The notes under the pieces were generated by a model. That model was not told where the DNA came from. It saw only the letters and a program-made list of their open reading frames with translations, and did not search any database. A stretch of 47,632 bases of DNA from Phenylobacterium sp. (GTDB taxonomy: Bacteria; Pseudomonadota; Alphaproteobacteria; Caulobacterales; Caulobacteraceae): contig NZ_JAUYNW010000095.1 of assembly GCF_030698145.1 (NCBI RefSeq), positions 1-47,632 of the forward strand, written 5' to 3'. Positions 14,030-22,305 of this stretch are shown here, piece after piece; positions within the stretch are counted from its first letter, which is position 1; each line of letters opens with the position of its first letter. The position numbers and the translations under genes are program-made.

Positions 14030-14889
14030 GACTCCGAATCCATCAGCGACGGGGTCACATAGTCCATGCCTTCCAGCGCCGGGCTGGCGTCGGCGGCGTC
14101 GAAGCCGGCCATGATCGCGGCGAACCGCATCTGCACGAGGCCGCGCATGTCGGGGTGGGTGAAGATGTAGGGATCGTTGGCAAGCACCGACTCCAGCACC
14201 CGCTTGCCGACGCGCTCCGGATCGATGCCGCTGTCGACGAAGGAATTGGACGTGACTTCGCTGACCGTGGGACCGCCATACTGGGCCTGGCGGGCGCGGC
14301 CGGACTGGTTGATGCGGGTTTTCACGAAGCCCGGGCAGAGGACGGCGACGTGGATGTTCTCGGGCGCGAGCTGGCGCAGCCAGCCTTCCGACAGGGCGAC
14401 GACGGCGTACTTGGTGGCGCTGTAGGGCTCCATGCCGGGCCCGGAGATCAGGCCGGCCATGGAGGCGGTGTTGACGAAGCAGCCGCCCTCCCCATGGCTG
14501 CGGACCAGGGGCAGGAAGGTCTCCATGCCATAGACCACGCCCATCAGGTTGACCGCGACGATCCAGTCCCAGTCGGCGGGCTTGATCTCGCCCACCGGCC
14601 CGCCGACGCCCACGCCGGCGTTGTTGGCCACCAGGTGGACCTTGCCGAATGTCTCGATGGTCCTGGCCGCGGCGGCCTCCATCGCCTTGCGGTCGGCGAC
14701 GTCGCAGATCACGCTGGCGGCGCGGATCTGGCATTCCTGCAGGTCGGCGACGGCGGCCTTCAGCGGCGCCTCCTCGATGTCGGCCAGCATGATGTTCATG
14801 CCCGCCTCGCCGAGGGCGTAGGCCATGGCCAGCCCCAGGCCGCTGGCGCCGCCGGTGATGAAGGCGGTCTTTCCCTTGAGGTCTTGCAT
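14026..14889 (-). CDS. SDR-family NAD(P)-dependent oxidoreductase
   Basis: 287 residues. KTAFITGGASGLGLAMAYAL is the TGxxxGxG coenzyme loop, ADIEEAP supplies an acidic residue at the end of beta2 that favours NAD, and LVANNAGVGVGG is the NNAG motif. The catalytic Ser-Tyr-Lys appear in CFVNTASMAGLISGPGMEPY followed by SATKYAV (YSATK). Longer than a minimal SDR because of a C-terminal extension (RVGKRVLESVLANDPYIFTH). The start at 14889 follows pgi by 14 bases with AGGAG about eight bases ahead. Substrate unknown, likely an alcohol or ketone. Confidence 0.9.
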   Translation of the reverse strand: MQDLKGKTAFITGGASGLGLAMAYALGEAGMNIMLADIEEAPLKAAVADLQECQIRAASVICDVADRKAMEAAAARTIETFGKVHLVANNAGVGVGGPVGEIKPADWDWIVAVNLMGVVYGMETFLPLVRSHGEGGCFVNTASMAGLISGPGMEPYSATKYAVVALSEGWLRQLAPENIHVAVLCPGFVKTRINQSGRARQAQYGGPTVSEVTSNSFVDSGIDPERVGKRVLESVLANDPYIFTHPDMRGLVQMRFAAIMAGFDAADASPALEGMDYVTPSLMDSES

Positions 14890-14903
14890 GAGGCGCTCCT
14901 GGC

Positions 14904-16514
14904 TCAGGATTTCAGACGGGCGATGAGGTCGGCGGTGGACGGATCGTGCGCCCCCGGCGCCCCGCCTTCCAGCTCTTTGAGGACAGCGACGGCCAGGGTC
15001 TTGCCCAGCTCCACGCCCCACTGGTCGAAGGAGTTGATCTCCCACAGCACGCCCTCGACGAAGGTCTTGTGCTCGTAGAGCGCCAGCAGGGCGCCCAGGC
15101 TTTGCGGGGTCAGGGCGTCCAGCAGGATGAAGCTGGAGGGCCGGTTCCCGTGAAAGGTCTTCTGCGGCGCCAGTTCGTCGATATCGGCCGTCGCCATGCC
15201 CTTGGCGGCGAGCTCGGCGCGGACGGAAGATTCGGACTTGCCGACCATCAGGGCCTCGGCCTGGGCGACGGCGTTGGCCAGCAACTTGGCCTGGGAGACC
15301 GTCTCGCCCTCGGAGGCCTGGCGCACCGCCAGGATGTCGATGGGGATGATGTCGGTCCCCTGGTGCATCATCTGGAAGAAGGCGTGCTGCACGTTTGTGC
15401 CGGCGTCGCCGAACACCGTGGTCGACGTGGCCCGCGCCACCGGGGCGCCGTTCGCCGTGGTCTGCTTGCCGTTCGATTCCATCTCGAGCTGCTGCAGGAA
15501 GGTGGGCAGCAGATGCAGACGCTGGGCGTAGGGCACGACGGCGCGGACGGGGCGGCCGAGGCCGTTGCGGTTGAAGATGTGGGCCAGGGCCAGCAGCACC
15601 GGGGCGTTGGCCTCGAGCGGCGCGGTCTGGAAATGGCGGTCCATGGCGTGGGCGCCGTCGAGCAGCCCCTGGAAGGCGTCCCAGCCGAGCGCGATGGCGC
15701 AGGAGAGCCCGACCGAGGACCAGACCGAATAGCGCCCGCCGACCCAGTCGCCGAAGCCGAACACCTGGTCGTCGGGCACGCCGAAGGCGGCGGTCTCCCC
15801 AGGCGCGGCGGAGACGGCGATCAGGTGACCGTCGCCGGCCTGGCCCAGGGCCGCCCGCAGCCAGGCCCGGGCGATCTGCGCGTTGGTGAGGGTCTCCAGC
15901 GTGGTGAAGGTCTTGGAGACCACCACCACCAGGGTCTGCGCCGGGTCGAGACCCGCCAGCGCCAGCGCCATGTCGGCCGGGTCCACATTGGCCACGAAGC
16001 GAAGTTCGATGCCGGGCGTCACGGGGCGCAGGGCGTCCCAGACCAGCCGGGGCCCGAAGTCGGAGCCGCCGATGCCGATATGGACGATGGACTTGAAGGC
16101 CTTGCCGGTGGCGCCGCGCTTGGCGCCGGACCCCACGGCGTCGGCGAAGGCGCGCATGGCGGCGCGGACGGCGTCGACCCCCGCCGAGACCGGCTCGCCG
16201 TCGGCCTCGAAGTCCGAGCCCTTTGGCGCCCGCAAGGCCATGTGCAGGGCCGCGCGGCCTTCCGAGGCGTTGACCACGGCGCCGGCGAAGTGGCGATCGC
16301 GCGCCGCCTCGATCCCGCCGGCCCGGGCGAGGTCGAGGGCGACCTCGCGCTCGGCCCGCGACCAGGGCTGCTTGGCGAGGTCGAGATAGAGTCCGGCGGC
16401 CTCAACCGACATCGCCGCGACCCGATCGGGCTCGGCGGCGAACAGGCTGTCGATACAGCGATCGCGGGCGGACTGGGCGGCGGCTTCCAGACGGGACCAG
16501 GCGGCTTTGAGCAT
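14904..16514 (-). CDS. pgi: Glucose-6-phosphate isomerase
   Basis: 536 residues, interconverts glucose 6-phosphate and fructose 6-phosphate in the cytoplasm. Signature segments are present: FKSIVHIGIGGSDFGPRLVW (phosphate-binding), VVVVSKTFTTLETLTNA, the family signature around GGRYSVWSSVGLSCAIALGW, and MMHQGTDIIPIDILAV, with the catalytic His/Lys region ALYEHKTFVEGVLWEINSFD at the C-terminus. Length is a little short of the 550 of the enterobacterial enzyme but normal. First gene of a leftward cluster with two SDR genes 14 bases downstream. Confidence 0.96.
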   Translation of the reverse strand: MLKAAWSRLEAAAQSARDRCIDSLFAAEPDRVAAMSVEAAGLYLDLAKQPWSRAEREVALDLARAGGIEAARDRHFAGAVVNASEGRAALHMALRAPKGSDFEADGEPVSAGVDAVRAAMRAFADAVGSGAKRGATGKAFKSIVHIGIGGSDFGPRLVWDALRPVTPGIELRFVANVDPADMALALAGLDPAQTLVVVVSKTFTTLETLTNAQIARAWLRAALGQAGDGHLIAVSAAPGETAAFGVPDDQVFGFGDWVGGRYSVWSSVGLSCAIALGWDAFQGLLDGAHAMDRHFQTAPLEANAPVLLALAHIFNRNGLGRPVRAVVPYAQRLHLLPTFLQQLEMESNGKQTTANGAPVARATSTTVFGDAGTNVQHAFFQMMHQGTDIIPIDILAVRQASEGETVSQAKLLANAVAQAEALMVGKSESSVRAELAAKGMATADIDELAPQKTFHGNRPSSFILLDALTPQSLGALLALYEHKTFVEGVLWEINSFDQWGVELGKTLAVAVLKELEGGAPGAHDPSTADLIARLKS

Positions 16515-16614
16515 GCGGCTAAGTTCGGCCCTCTTGCATCGGTAGCAACGCGTTTACCCTGCGGGCGTAGCAAAAGCCCCGGGCCCTGTCTTTCGCCTTT
16601 CTGCCGGAGATGCC

Positions 16615-17043
16615 GTGATGTCCTGCGCCGCTATCGCCGCCGTCGCCGTCCTGTGGCTCGCGGGCGGATCCAGCCCCCTGCCCCCGCCGCCTCCGCCGGC
16701 CGTCGCGCAGGAGCCGCTGTTCGCCGACATCGTGGCGCGCGCCGGGTCGCTGAAGGCCGCCGTCGAGGCGTTCAAGGCCGGCCCGGTGACCCCGGAGTTC
16801 AAGCGCGGGATCGCCGAGCTGGCCGCCCTGGACATGCAAGGCCACCTGACGCTCGCCAAGCGGGGCACGGACGGCGATCTGAAGTGCATCCTGAAGGGGA
16901 TCGCCGAGGACCTGCCGCTGAAACTCAAGGCGTTGGAGGCCGCGGCGTCCGACAAGGACCGGCTGCGGGCGGTCCAGGACATGGGCTACCTGCTCAACGA
17001 CAATGTCGAGGTCATCACCTCGCCGCCGGAGGGGCAGGTCTAA
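16615..17043 (+). CDS. Small exported protein, unknown function
   Basis: 142 residues from GTG 16615 (or ATG 16618), with CGGAGA upstream. A hydrophobic N-terminus (CAAIAAVAVLWLAGG) is followed by a proline run (PLPPPPPPAVAQEP), so the protein is probably exported or membrane-anchored. The rest is helical and charged, with LFADIVARAGSLKAAVEAFK and a single cysteine pair-less region around CILKGIAEDLPLKLKALEAA. No family recognised. It is divergent from pgi across a 100-base gap and is followed by a palindromic repeat copy. Confidence 0.65.
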   Translation: MMSCAAIAAVAVLWLAGGSSPLPPPPPPAVAQEPLFADIVARAGSLKAAVEAFKAGPVTPEFKRGIAELAALDMQGHLTLAKRGTDGDLKCILKGIAEDLPLKLKALEAAASDKDRLRAVQDMGYLLNDNVEVITSPPEGQV

Positions 17044-17059
17044 GGCGACACGCCGCCCC

Positions 17060-17227
17060 AGATGCTCCCCCTCTGGGGGAGCTGTCAGCCCCGGGTCCGA
17101 CCAGAGGTCGGCCCGAGGATGAACTCCGGTGACTGAGGGGGACTTTGAATCTTGTTTGTGGGCTTCAACCCCCTCCACCGCTGCGCGGTCCCCCTCCCCC
17201 AAATCGCGCTGCGCGCTGAGGGAGGAT
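17060..17227. repeat. GANTC-carrying intergenic palindromic repeat, copy 1
   Basis: Contains GCTCCCCCTCTGGGGGAGC, CGGTGACTGAGGGGGACTTT, GAATC at 17147-17151 and TTGTTTGTGGGCTTCAACCC. The same blocks occur at 19457-19716 and 44719-44866 in the opposite orientation. Fills the gap between the convergent genes at 17043 and 17236. Confidence 0.8.
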
Positions 17228-17235
17228 CTAAGGGG

Positions 17236-19362
17236 TCAGCGGTCCTGGGCGTCCTTCAAGGCGCGGACAACCAGACCCTCGGTCAGGATCTGCGGCAGGA
17301 TAACGCCGTCCCCGCCCTTGGCGCCATATACGAGGTACAGCGGCACCCCGGCCCGACCGTGTTTGGCCAGCTCGGCGGCGATGACGGCGTCCTTCAGGGT
17401 CCAGTCGGCCTTCAGATAGACCGCGCCGGTCGCCTTGAAGGCGTCGGCCACGCCCTGGGTCTCGAAGGCGACCTTCTCGTTGACCTGGCAGGTCACGCAC
17501 CAGGCGGCGGTGAAGTTGACGAACACGGGCTTGCCGGCGGCCCGCGCCGCGGCGAGCGCTTCAGGGCTGTAGGCCTGGTAGGGCACGGAGGCCTTACCGC
17601 CGGCGGACGGCGCGTCGGCGGTCACCGTCTCGCGCGCCCCGTAGTTCGGCCAGACGGCGGCCAGGGCCGCGGCGATGGCGAGCACGGCGCCGATCCCGGC
17701 CAGGGCGAAGGGCTTGCCGCCCTCCGCGCGCCGGCGCTGGGCCACGCCCAGCAGCCAGGCGGCCAGGGCCAGGACCACGGCGGCGACGAAGATCCGCGCG
17801 AGGGCGGTGTCGCCCGCCTGGACGGTCAGCACCCAGACCAGCCAGGCCGCGGTCCCGTACATCGGGAAGGCCATCAGCGTCTTGAAGCCGCCCATCCACG
17901 GGCCGGGCTTGGGTAGGCGCGAAAGCAGGCCGGGCGCGAAGGCCGCCAGCGCGAAGGGCGCGGCGAAGCCGAGGCCCAGGGCCAGGAAGATGGCGAGGGC
18001 GGCAGGCGCGCTCTGGGTCAGGGCCCAGCCGAGCGCCGGGGCCATGAAGGGCGCGGTGCAGGGGGCGGCGACGACCACGGCCAGGGTCCCGGTGAAGAAG
18101 GCGCCGGCGAGCCCTTGGCGGCCGGCGAGGCCGGAGCCCGCGCCCTGCAGCGAGGTCCCGACCTCGAACACCCCCGAGAGATTCAGCGCCACGGCCAGCA
18201 TCAGCAGGGCCAGGCCCGCCACCACCGGCGGCGACTGGAGCTGGAAGCCCCAGCCCACGGCGGCCCCGCCCGCGCGCGCCGCGATCAGGACGCCGGCCAG
18301 GGCCAGGAAGGTGGCCAGGACGCCGGCGAGGAAGGCCAGGCCCTGGGCCTGGGCGGCGCGGCGGTCGTGGGCGTGGCCGGCCAGGGAGGCGGCCTTCATG
18401 GCCAGGATCGGGAAGACGCAGGGCATCAGGTTGAGGATCAGCCCCCCCAGGAAGGCGAAGGCCGCGGCCAGGGGCAGGCCGAGCGCCGCGCCCTCCAATT
18501 TGGCCGGCGGGCCGAGGCCCGAGGCGCCGGGCGGCAAGGCGCCGGCCTCGGCGGAAATCTCATAAGCCTGGCCGCCCAGGCTCAGCACGCCGGCCATCGC
18601 CTTGGGGCCCGCGCCCTCCTGGAAGGCGTAGCCGGGGGTGAGGCTCAGCGTCAGGCCCTGCGGTCCGCGCTCGATGGCCTGGGGCTTGGCGTGGTCGATA
18701 ACGGTGGAGTCGAAGGGGAAGAAATAGGCGTCGGCGACGTCGGCGTCCTTCAGGGCGTCCCCGGTGATCGCCAGGGCGAGGCCAGCGCCTTGCCTGGCGA
18801 AGGCTGCGGTGAAGCCGGCGGGGGTCGGCGCCTGGGCCAGGGTCCTGGCGACCGCCGCGCCCCACTTGGGGTCGGGCTGGGCCAAACCGTCGGCGACCGG
18901 CAGGGTCAAGGTGAGCGCCGCGTCCTCGGGCACGCAGATGTCGGCGCAGACCAGGAAGGCCACGGCGGCCCTGATCGTCACGGTCTCGCCCGGCCTGGCG
19001 CTAGCCGGGACCGTGATCGGCACGGGCAGCAGCACCTCGTCGTGATAGCCGTAGTTCATCAGCGGGCCGGTGGGCTGGCGCTGCGGGGTCGGCCAGACGA
19101 TGTCCCCGGCGGTCCAGCCCGTGGGCAGGGTCCAGACGATTTTGGTCGCCTCGCCGCTGTCGCCGGAATTGCGCCAGTAGGTGTGCCAGCCTTTGTCGAT
19201 CTTCTGGCGCACGGCGACATAGGTGGTCGCGCCCGGCGTCACCGTCGCGTCGCGGGCCACCAGCTCGGCGACCAGGTGGCCGGTGTCCACCGGCTGGGCC
19301 ATGGCCGAGAAGGCCGCCAGCACGGCGAACGCCGCCACCATCTGGCCGAAGAAACGGATCAT
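17236..19362 (-). CDS. DsbD/ScsB-type membrane thiol-disulfide interchange protein
   Basis: 708 residues in three parts. After a signal peptide (FFGQMVAAFAVLAAFSAMA) come about 260 periplasmic residues of the ScsB/DsbD-alpha type (GWHTYWRNSGDSGEATKIVW and AFLVCADICVPEDAALT, with a Cys pair). A multi-helix membrane core follows, with conserved PCVFPILAMK and APCTAPFMAPALGWAL cysteines. The C-terminal thioredoxin-like domain has VNFTAAWCVTCQVNEKVAF, with the CVTC pair at about residues 622-625. The protein moves electrons from cytoplasmic thioredoxin across the inner membrane to periplasmic partners. The partners are not visible in the neighbourhood; it stands alone between two repeat copies. 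Confidence 0.92.
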   Translation of the reverse strand: MIRFFGQMVAAFAVLAAFSAMAQPVDTGHLVAELVARDATVTPGATTYVAVRQKIDKGWHTYWRNSGDSGEATKIVWTLPTGWTAGDIVWPTPQRQPTGPLMNYGYHDEVLLPVPITVPASARPGETVTIRAAVAFLVCADICVPEDAALTLTLPVADGLAQPDPKWGAAVARTLAQAPTPAGFTAAFARQGAGLALAITGDALKDADVADAYFFPFDSTVIDHAKPQAIERGPQGLTLSLTPGYAFQEGAGPKAMAGVLSLGGQAYEISAEAGALPPGASGLGPPAKLEGAALGLPLAAAFAFLGGLILNLMPCVFPILAMKAASLAGHAHDRRAAQAQGLAFLAGVLATFLALAGVLIAARAGGAAVGWGFQLQSPPVVAGLALLMLAVALNLSGVFEVGTSLQGAGSGLAGRQGLAGAFFTGTLAVVVAAPCTAPFMAPALGWALTQSAPAALAIFLALGLGFAAPFALAAFAPGLLSRLPKPGPWMGGFKTLMAFPMYGTAAWLVWVLTVQAGDTALARIFVAAVVLALAAWLLGVAQRRRAEGGKPFALAGIGAVLAIAAALAAVWPNYGARETVTADAPSAGGKASVPYQAYSPEALAAARAAGKPVFVNFTAAWCVTCQVNEKVAFETQGVADAFKATGAVYLKADWTLKDAVIAAELAKHGRAGVPLYLVYGAKGGDGVILPQILTEGLVVRALKDAQDR

Positions 19363-19456
19363 CCACTCATCCCGACAAGCTGCGCTGGCTATATGGCCCG
19401 CGCGGAGCCATCCGCAAAGCTACGCCGGGGTCGCGGACGCAGATGCGCAGTCCACA

Positions 19457-19716
19457 GATCCTCCCCCAGCGCGCAGCGCGGTTAGGGGCCCCGCCCTTCG
19501 CGAGGCGAAGGGCGTTCTTCGCGGCGATCGACAAATCCCGGAACAGGCCCGGGACTGTCGATCGCATCCGGCTCGCAAGCGCGAGCCGGCGCTCATCACG
19601 GTGGCGCGTCGCCTCTATCGGCGACGAGACGGAGGGGGTTGCAGCCCACAAACAAGAGTCAAAGCCCCCCTCAGTCACCTGCGGTGACAGCTCCCCCAGG
19701 AGGGGAGCATCTGTTG
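19457..19716. repeat. GANTC-carrying intergenic palindromic repeat, copy 2, with nested insertion
   Basis: Fills most of the 362-base gap between 19363 and 19724; no gene is seen there. Outer blocks match copy 3: CCCCCAGCGCGCAGCGCG at the left, then GGAGGGGGTTGCAGCCCA, GAGTC at 19656-19660, and GCTCCCCCAGGAGGGGAGC at the right. About 115 bases between roughly 19488 and 19600 have no counterpart in copy 3 and hold three more palindromes: GCCCTTCGC/GCGAAGGGC, CGATCGACA/TGTCGATCG (with TCCCGG/CCGGGA inside), and CCGGCTCGC/GCGAGCCGG. Confidence 0.8.
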
Positions 19717-19724
19717 GGCGCCGA

Positions 19725-20009
19725 CTACAGGGTGATCCAGCGCCGGGGCCATTTCCAGCCGAGGGGGCGGACCTCGCCGGGCTTGAGCGCCAGGGACCGC
19801 ACCGTGTTGGCGGAGAGTTCGCTGACGACGTGGACAGGCTCCAGGCCGCCGACCGGACTGCCCGCCACGCCGCCGATCAGCATGGCGCGGTCGATGGCGG
19901 TCCATTCGGCCTTGTTGCGGTCTTCGTGGCCGACCGCGAAGAAATGGCGCAGGGGCGCGGGCTCGCCGGCCAGCTCCACCATCACCCCGATCATCCAGCC
20001 GCTCGCCAT
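19725..20009 (-). CDS. Conserved-looking small protein (94 aa), unknown function
   Basis: 94 residues from ATG 20009, with AGGA nine bases upstream. The sequence is well ordered and balanced (MASGWMIGVMVELAGEPAPL, AIDRAMLIGGVAGSPVGG, NTVRSLALKPGEVRPLGWKW), unlike a spurious frame in such GC-rich DNA. There is no signal peptide or catalytic motif. It lies 55 bases downstream of the GNAT gene on the same strand and may be co-transcribed. Function unknown. Confidence 0.6.
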   Translation of the reverse strand: MASGWMIGVMVELAGEPAPLRHFFAVGHEDRNKAEWTAIDRAMLIGGVAGSPVGGLEPVHVVSELSANTVRSLALKPGEVRPLGWKWPRRWITL

Positions 20010-20064
20010 GCTGCGGTCCTAGCACGCCTCCGGCGCAGCGAAGATGGCGATCTCGTCCAGAAGC

Positions 20065-20640
20065 TTAGCGTCCGGTCCGCTGTGCGATCTCCCGCCGGCG
20101 CCAGTCCGCGCGGGTCAGGGCGTATTCCACATCCCCGTGCTCGGCGCCCGCGATCACCTCGGGCCAGTCGTCGAAGAAGGTGCGCAGATAGGTCAGGCCG
20201 ACCTTGTCCATCACGCGCCGCGAGGCGAGGTTGACGCTCATGGTCAGCGCGAAAACCCGTTCCAGGCCGAAGTCGGTGAAGGCTTTCTCGACCATCAGGG
20301 CCGCGCCCTCGGTGGCGTAGCCCCTGCCCCAGACCGCGCGCCGCAGCCGGTAGCCTAGCTCGGCCTCGTCGGGCCCGCGCGCCGGGTCGGGCCGGAGTGA
20401 GAACCAGCCGACGAAGTCGCCGCTCGCCTTCTCGATCGCCGCCCAGATCCAGCAGTCCAGGCGGCCACGACCAGCCATCATCCCCGGCAGGCGCTCCTCA
20501 TAGACCTCGCGCGGGGTGGCCTTGCCGCCGGTCAGGAAGGCCATGACCGCCGGATCGCTGTCGAGGCCCACCAAGGCGTCCAGGTCTCCCGCCTGGAACG
20601 GCCGCAGGGTCAGCCGCCCGGTTTCCAGGAAATTGCGCAT
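20065..20640 (-). CDS. GNAT acetyltransferase, RimJ/RimL-like
   Basis: 191 residues from ATG 20640 with GGGAG about eight bases ahead. The start MRNFLETGRLTLRPFQAGDL is the typical opening of the RimJ/RimL branch (ETxRLxLRPxxxxD). ELGYRLRRAVWGRGYATEGA carries the acetyl-CoA loop (RGYATEGA), and VNLASRRVMDKVGLTYLRTF the motif B helix (N-x-x-S-x-x-V-x-x-K-x-G). This branch acetylates N-terminal amines of proteins or small amines; the substrate here is unknown. Divergent from the hot-dog protein gene at 20768. Confidence 0.88.
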   Translation of the reverse strand: MRNFLETGRLTLRPFQAGDLDALVGLDSDPAVMAFLTGGKATPREVYEERLPGMMAGRGRLDCWIWAAIEKASGDFVGWFSLRPDPARGPDEAELGYRLRRAVWGRGYATEGAALMVEKAFTDFGLERVFALTMSVNLASRRVMDKVGLTYLRTFFDDWPEVIAGAEHGDVEYALTRADWRRREIAQRTGR

Positions 20641-20767
20641 CGGGCTCCCAATCTTAAACATCAGGATGGGGCGGCCTATGCTTGGAGCCAAGTGTTGCGC
20701 GGCCACACTCGACTTGTCGCGTCCACCCGCCATCATCGGCGAATCAGCGTTTCTGGAGTGTCAGGCC

Positions 20768-21160
20768 ATGCCCGCGTCCTTCGACGACATCGAGATGGGT
20801 CAGGTGGTGTCCCTGGGGGAGGTCCCGGTGGACGCCGCGGCGCTGGACGCCTTCATCGCCGCCTTCGCCCCGGGCTGGCCGCCCGAGCGCGGCGCGCCCG
20901 ACGCCATGGTCTATGCGATGTGGTGCCGGCTGGACGCGGCCTCGGCCATGGAGTGGCCGCAGACCAAGCGGCTGGGCGTCGACGCCCTGCGCTGGGCGCG
21001 CAACCCGCCCGCCGGCGAGGTGCTGCGCGGGCGCATGACGGTGATGGGCAAGGACCCGGTCGGCGAGGGCAAGGGCATCGTCATCGCCCAGCACGACCTG
21101 CTGGACGAGGCCGGCCGCCTGGTCTTCTCGTGCCTGACCCGGAGCGTCTTCGCGCGCTGA
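20768..21160 (+). CDS. MaoC/hot-dog-like small protein
   Basis: 130 residues starting MPASFDDIEMGQVVSLGEVP, resembling the opening of MaoC-like dehydratases (FEDIxVGQxxxxGxxxV). A hot-dog fold is suggested by LRGRMTVMGKDPVGEGKGIV followed by IAQHDLLDEAGRLVFSCLTR, which is the usual C-terminal beta hairpin (NQxGexV). The catalytic D-x-N-x-x-H motif of active hydratases is not seen; it reads DALRWARNPPAGEVL at that place. It may therefore be a non-catalytic or diverged thioester-binding protein. Divergent from the GNAT gene. Confidence 0.7.
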   Translation: MPASFDDIEMGQVVSLGEVPVDAAALDAFIAAFAPGWPPERGAPDAMVYAMWCRLDAASAMEWPQTKRLGVDALRWARNPPAGEVLRGRMTVMGKDPVGEGKGIVIAQHDLLDEAGRLVFSCLTRSVFAR

Positions 21161-21166
21161 CGCGCA

Positions 21167-21296
21167 TCCCTCCTCCTTGTGGGGAGGGCAGACCGCGGAG
21201 CGGTCGAGGGTGGGGCTTTCTGAAGCCTCGCTGAGGCGGCCGGACTTCCCCACCCTGGTCGCTGCGCGACCGGTCCCTCCCCACAAGGAGGAGGGA
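21167..21296. repeat. Long imperfect palindrome (22-bp perfect arms)
   Basis: The outer arms 21167-21188 and 21275-21296 are perfect 22-base complements beginning TCCCTCCTCCTTGTGGGGAG. Inside, AGGGTGGGG faces CCCCACCCT, and two small stems (GACCG/CGGTC, GTCG/CGAC) sit asymmetrically. It lies between two convergent genes. It looks like a dispersed palindromic element of a different type from the GANTC repeats, and could also stop transcription in both directions. Confidence 0.75.
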
Positions 21297-21310
21297 CAGC
21301 GGCGACACCC

Positions 21311-22105
21311 CTAGGCGTTGGCGGCCTGGGGCTCGCTGTTCTGGCGCGACGTGGCCAGGGCGATCAGGCGGTCCCAGCCCACCAGCGACGACAGGTGGCA
21401 GTAGATCTGGGCCAGGGCGCCGTTGTCGCGCAGCTCGATGTATTTCTCGACCGGCAGGGCGCCGAGCTTGGTTTCGGAGACGCCGAAGTACTCGGCGATC
21501 TTCTGCGGCTCGCCGGTCGTGCCGTCGGCATTGGTCGGGACGAAGGTCGAGGTCTTCAGCTCGAACAGGTCGAGGTCCTTGAGGATCTGGACGAAGCCCT
21601 GGGTGCGCTGACGCTCGACCTCGTAATCGTTGCAGAACTGGATGCAGCCCTGGGTGTATTCGCTGGGCTTACCCTCTGCGTCGAAGAAGGCCATGTCGCC
21701 GCCCTCGACGATGAACTCGGCCGAGCGGTCGATGCACAGGATCATCTGCCCGGCGTTTGCATCATTGGCGAACACGAACGGGTAGCGGCGGATGTAGGCC
21801 GGCACGTAGATGCCCGGCTCGAACAGGCCGTTCGCCTGCAGGAACATGTTGTTCCCCGGGTTCAGGCCCATGACCTGCAGCGGGATCTTCTCGTCGCCGA
21901 CAAAGATGATCGGGCCGGTGACGCAGGCCAGGCTGAACTCGGTGACGGTCAGCGGGATGGCGTGGCCTTCGCGGGCGAAGTTGAAGGGCCCATCCATGCG
22001 CTTGACGCCGAGAGCCTTGTGCAGGTCGACGGAAAGCGGCTCCGGCTTGTTGTAGAACAGCACATTGCCGGAAATCTGGCCCGAGCCGGTTTGGGTGGTC
22101 GCCAT
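21311..22105 (-). CDS. SapC-family protein
   Basis: 264 residues from ATG 22105 (frame open upstream to 22171). The family pattern is clear: NVLFYNKPEPLSVDLHKALG, then FAREGHAIPLTVTEFSLACV, GPIIFVGDEKIPLQVMGL, and YVPAYIRRYPFVFANDANAG. SapC proteins were first met with S-layer genes; in Alphaproteobacteria they often sit beside TonB receptors and tryptophan-halogenase-like genes in carbohydrate loci, and their biochemical role is not established. Here it stands alone, divergent from the MaoC hydratase, with AGGA upstream. No signal peptide is visible. Confidence 0.88.
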   Translation of the reverse strand: MATTQTGSGQISGNVLFYNKPEPLSVDLHKALGVKRMDGPFNFAREGHAIPLTVTEFSLACVTGPIIFVGDEKIPLQVMGLNPGNNMFLQANGLFEPGIYVPAYIRRYPFVFANDANAGQMILCIDRSAEFIVEGGDMAFFDAEGKPSEYTQGCIQFCNDYEVERQRTQGFVQILKDLDLFELKTSTFVPTNADGTTGEPQKIAEYFGVSETKLGALPVEKYIELRDNGALAQIYCHLSSLVGWDRLIALATSRQNSEPQAANA

Positions 22106-22305
22106 TGCTGAGATGATCCTGGGCGATTGAAGTTGGAACGCCGGCGGGCCGTCGCAGGCCCTATCCGACAAGGTCGCCGCTTCTACCCGATGCGTGCCGA
22201 GGCGGCAAATGGGCTCGCGTGCTGCTTGCCTAGGCTGGGCGTAACGGCTTCAATCCGCCGCATATCAAAACGCCGACAAGGCGACATACCGGAGGATATA
22301 TTTTC

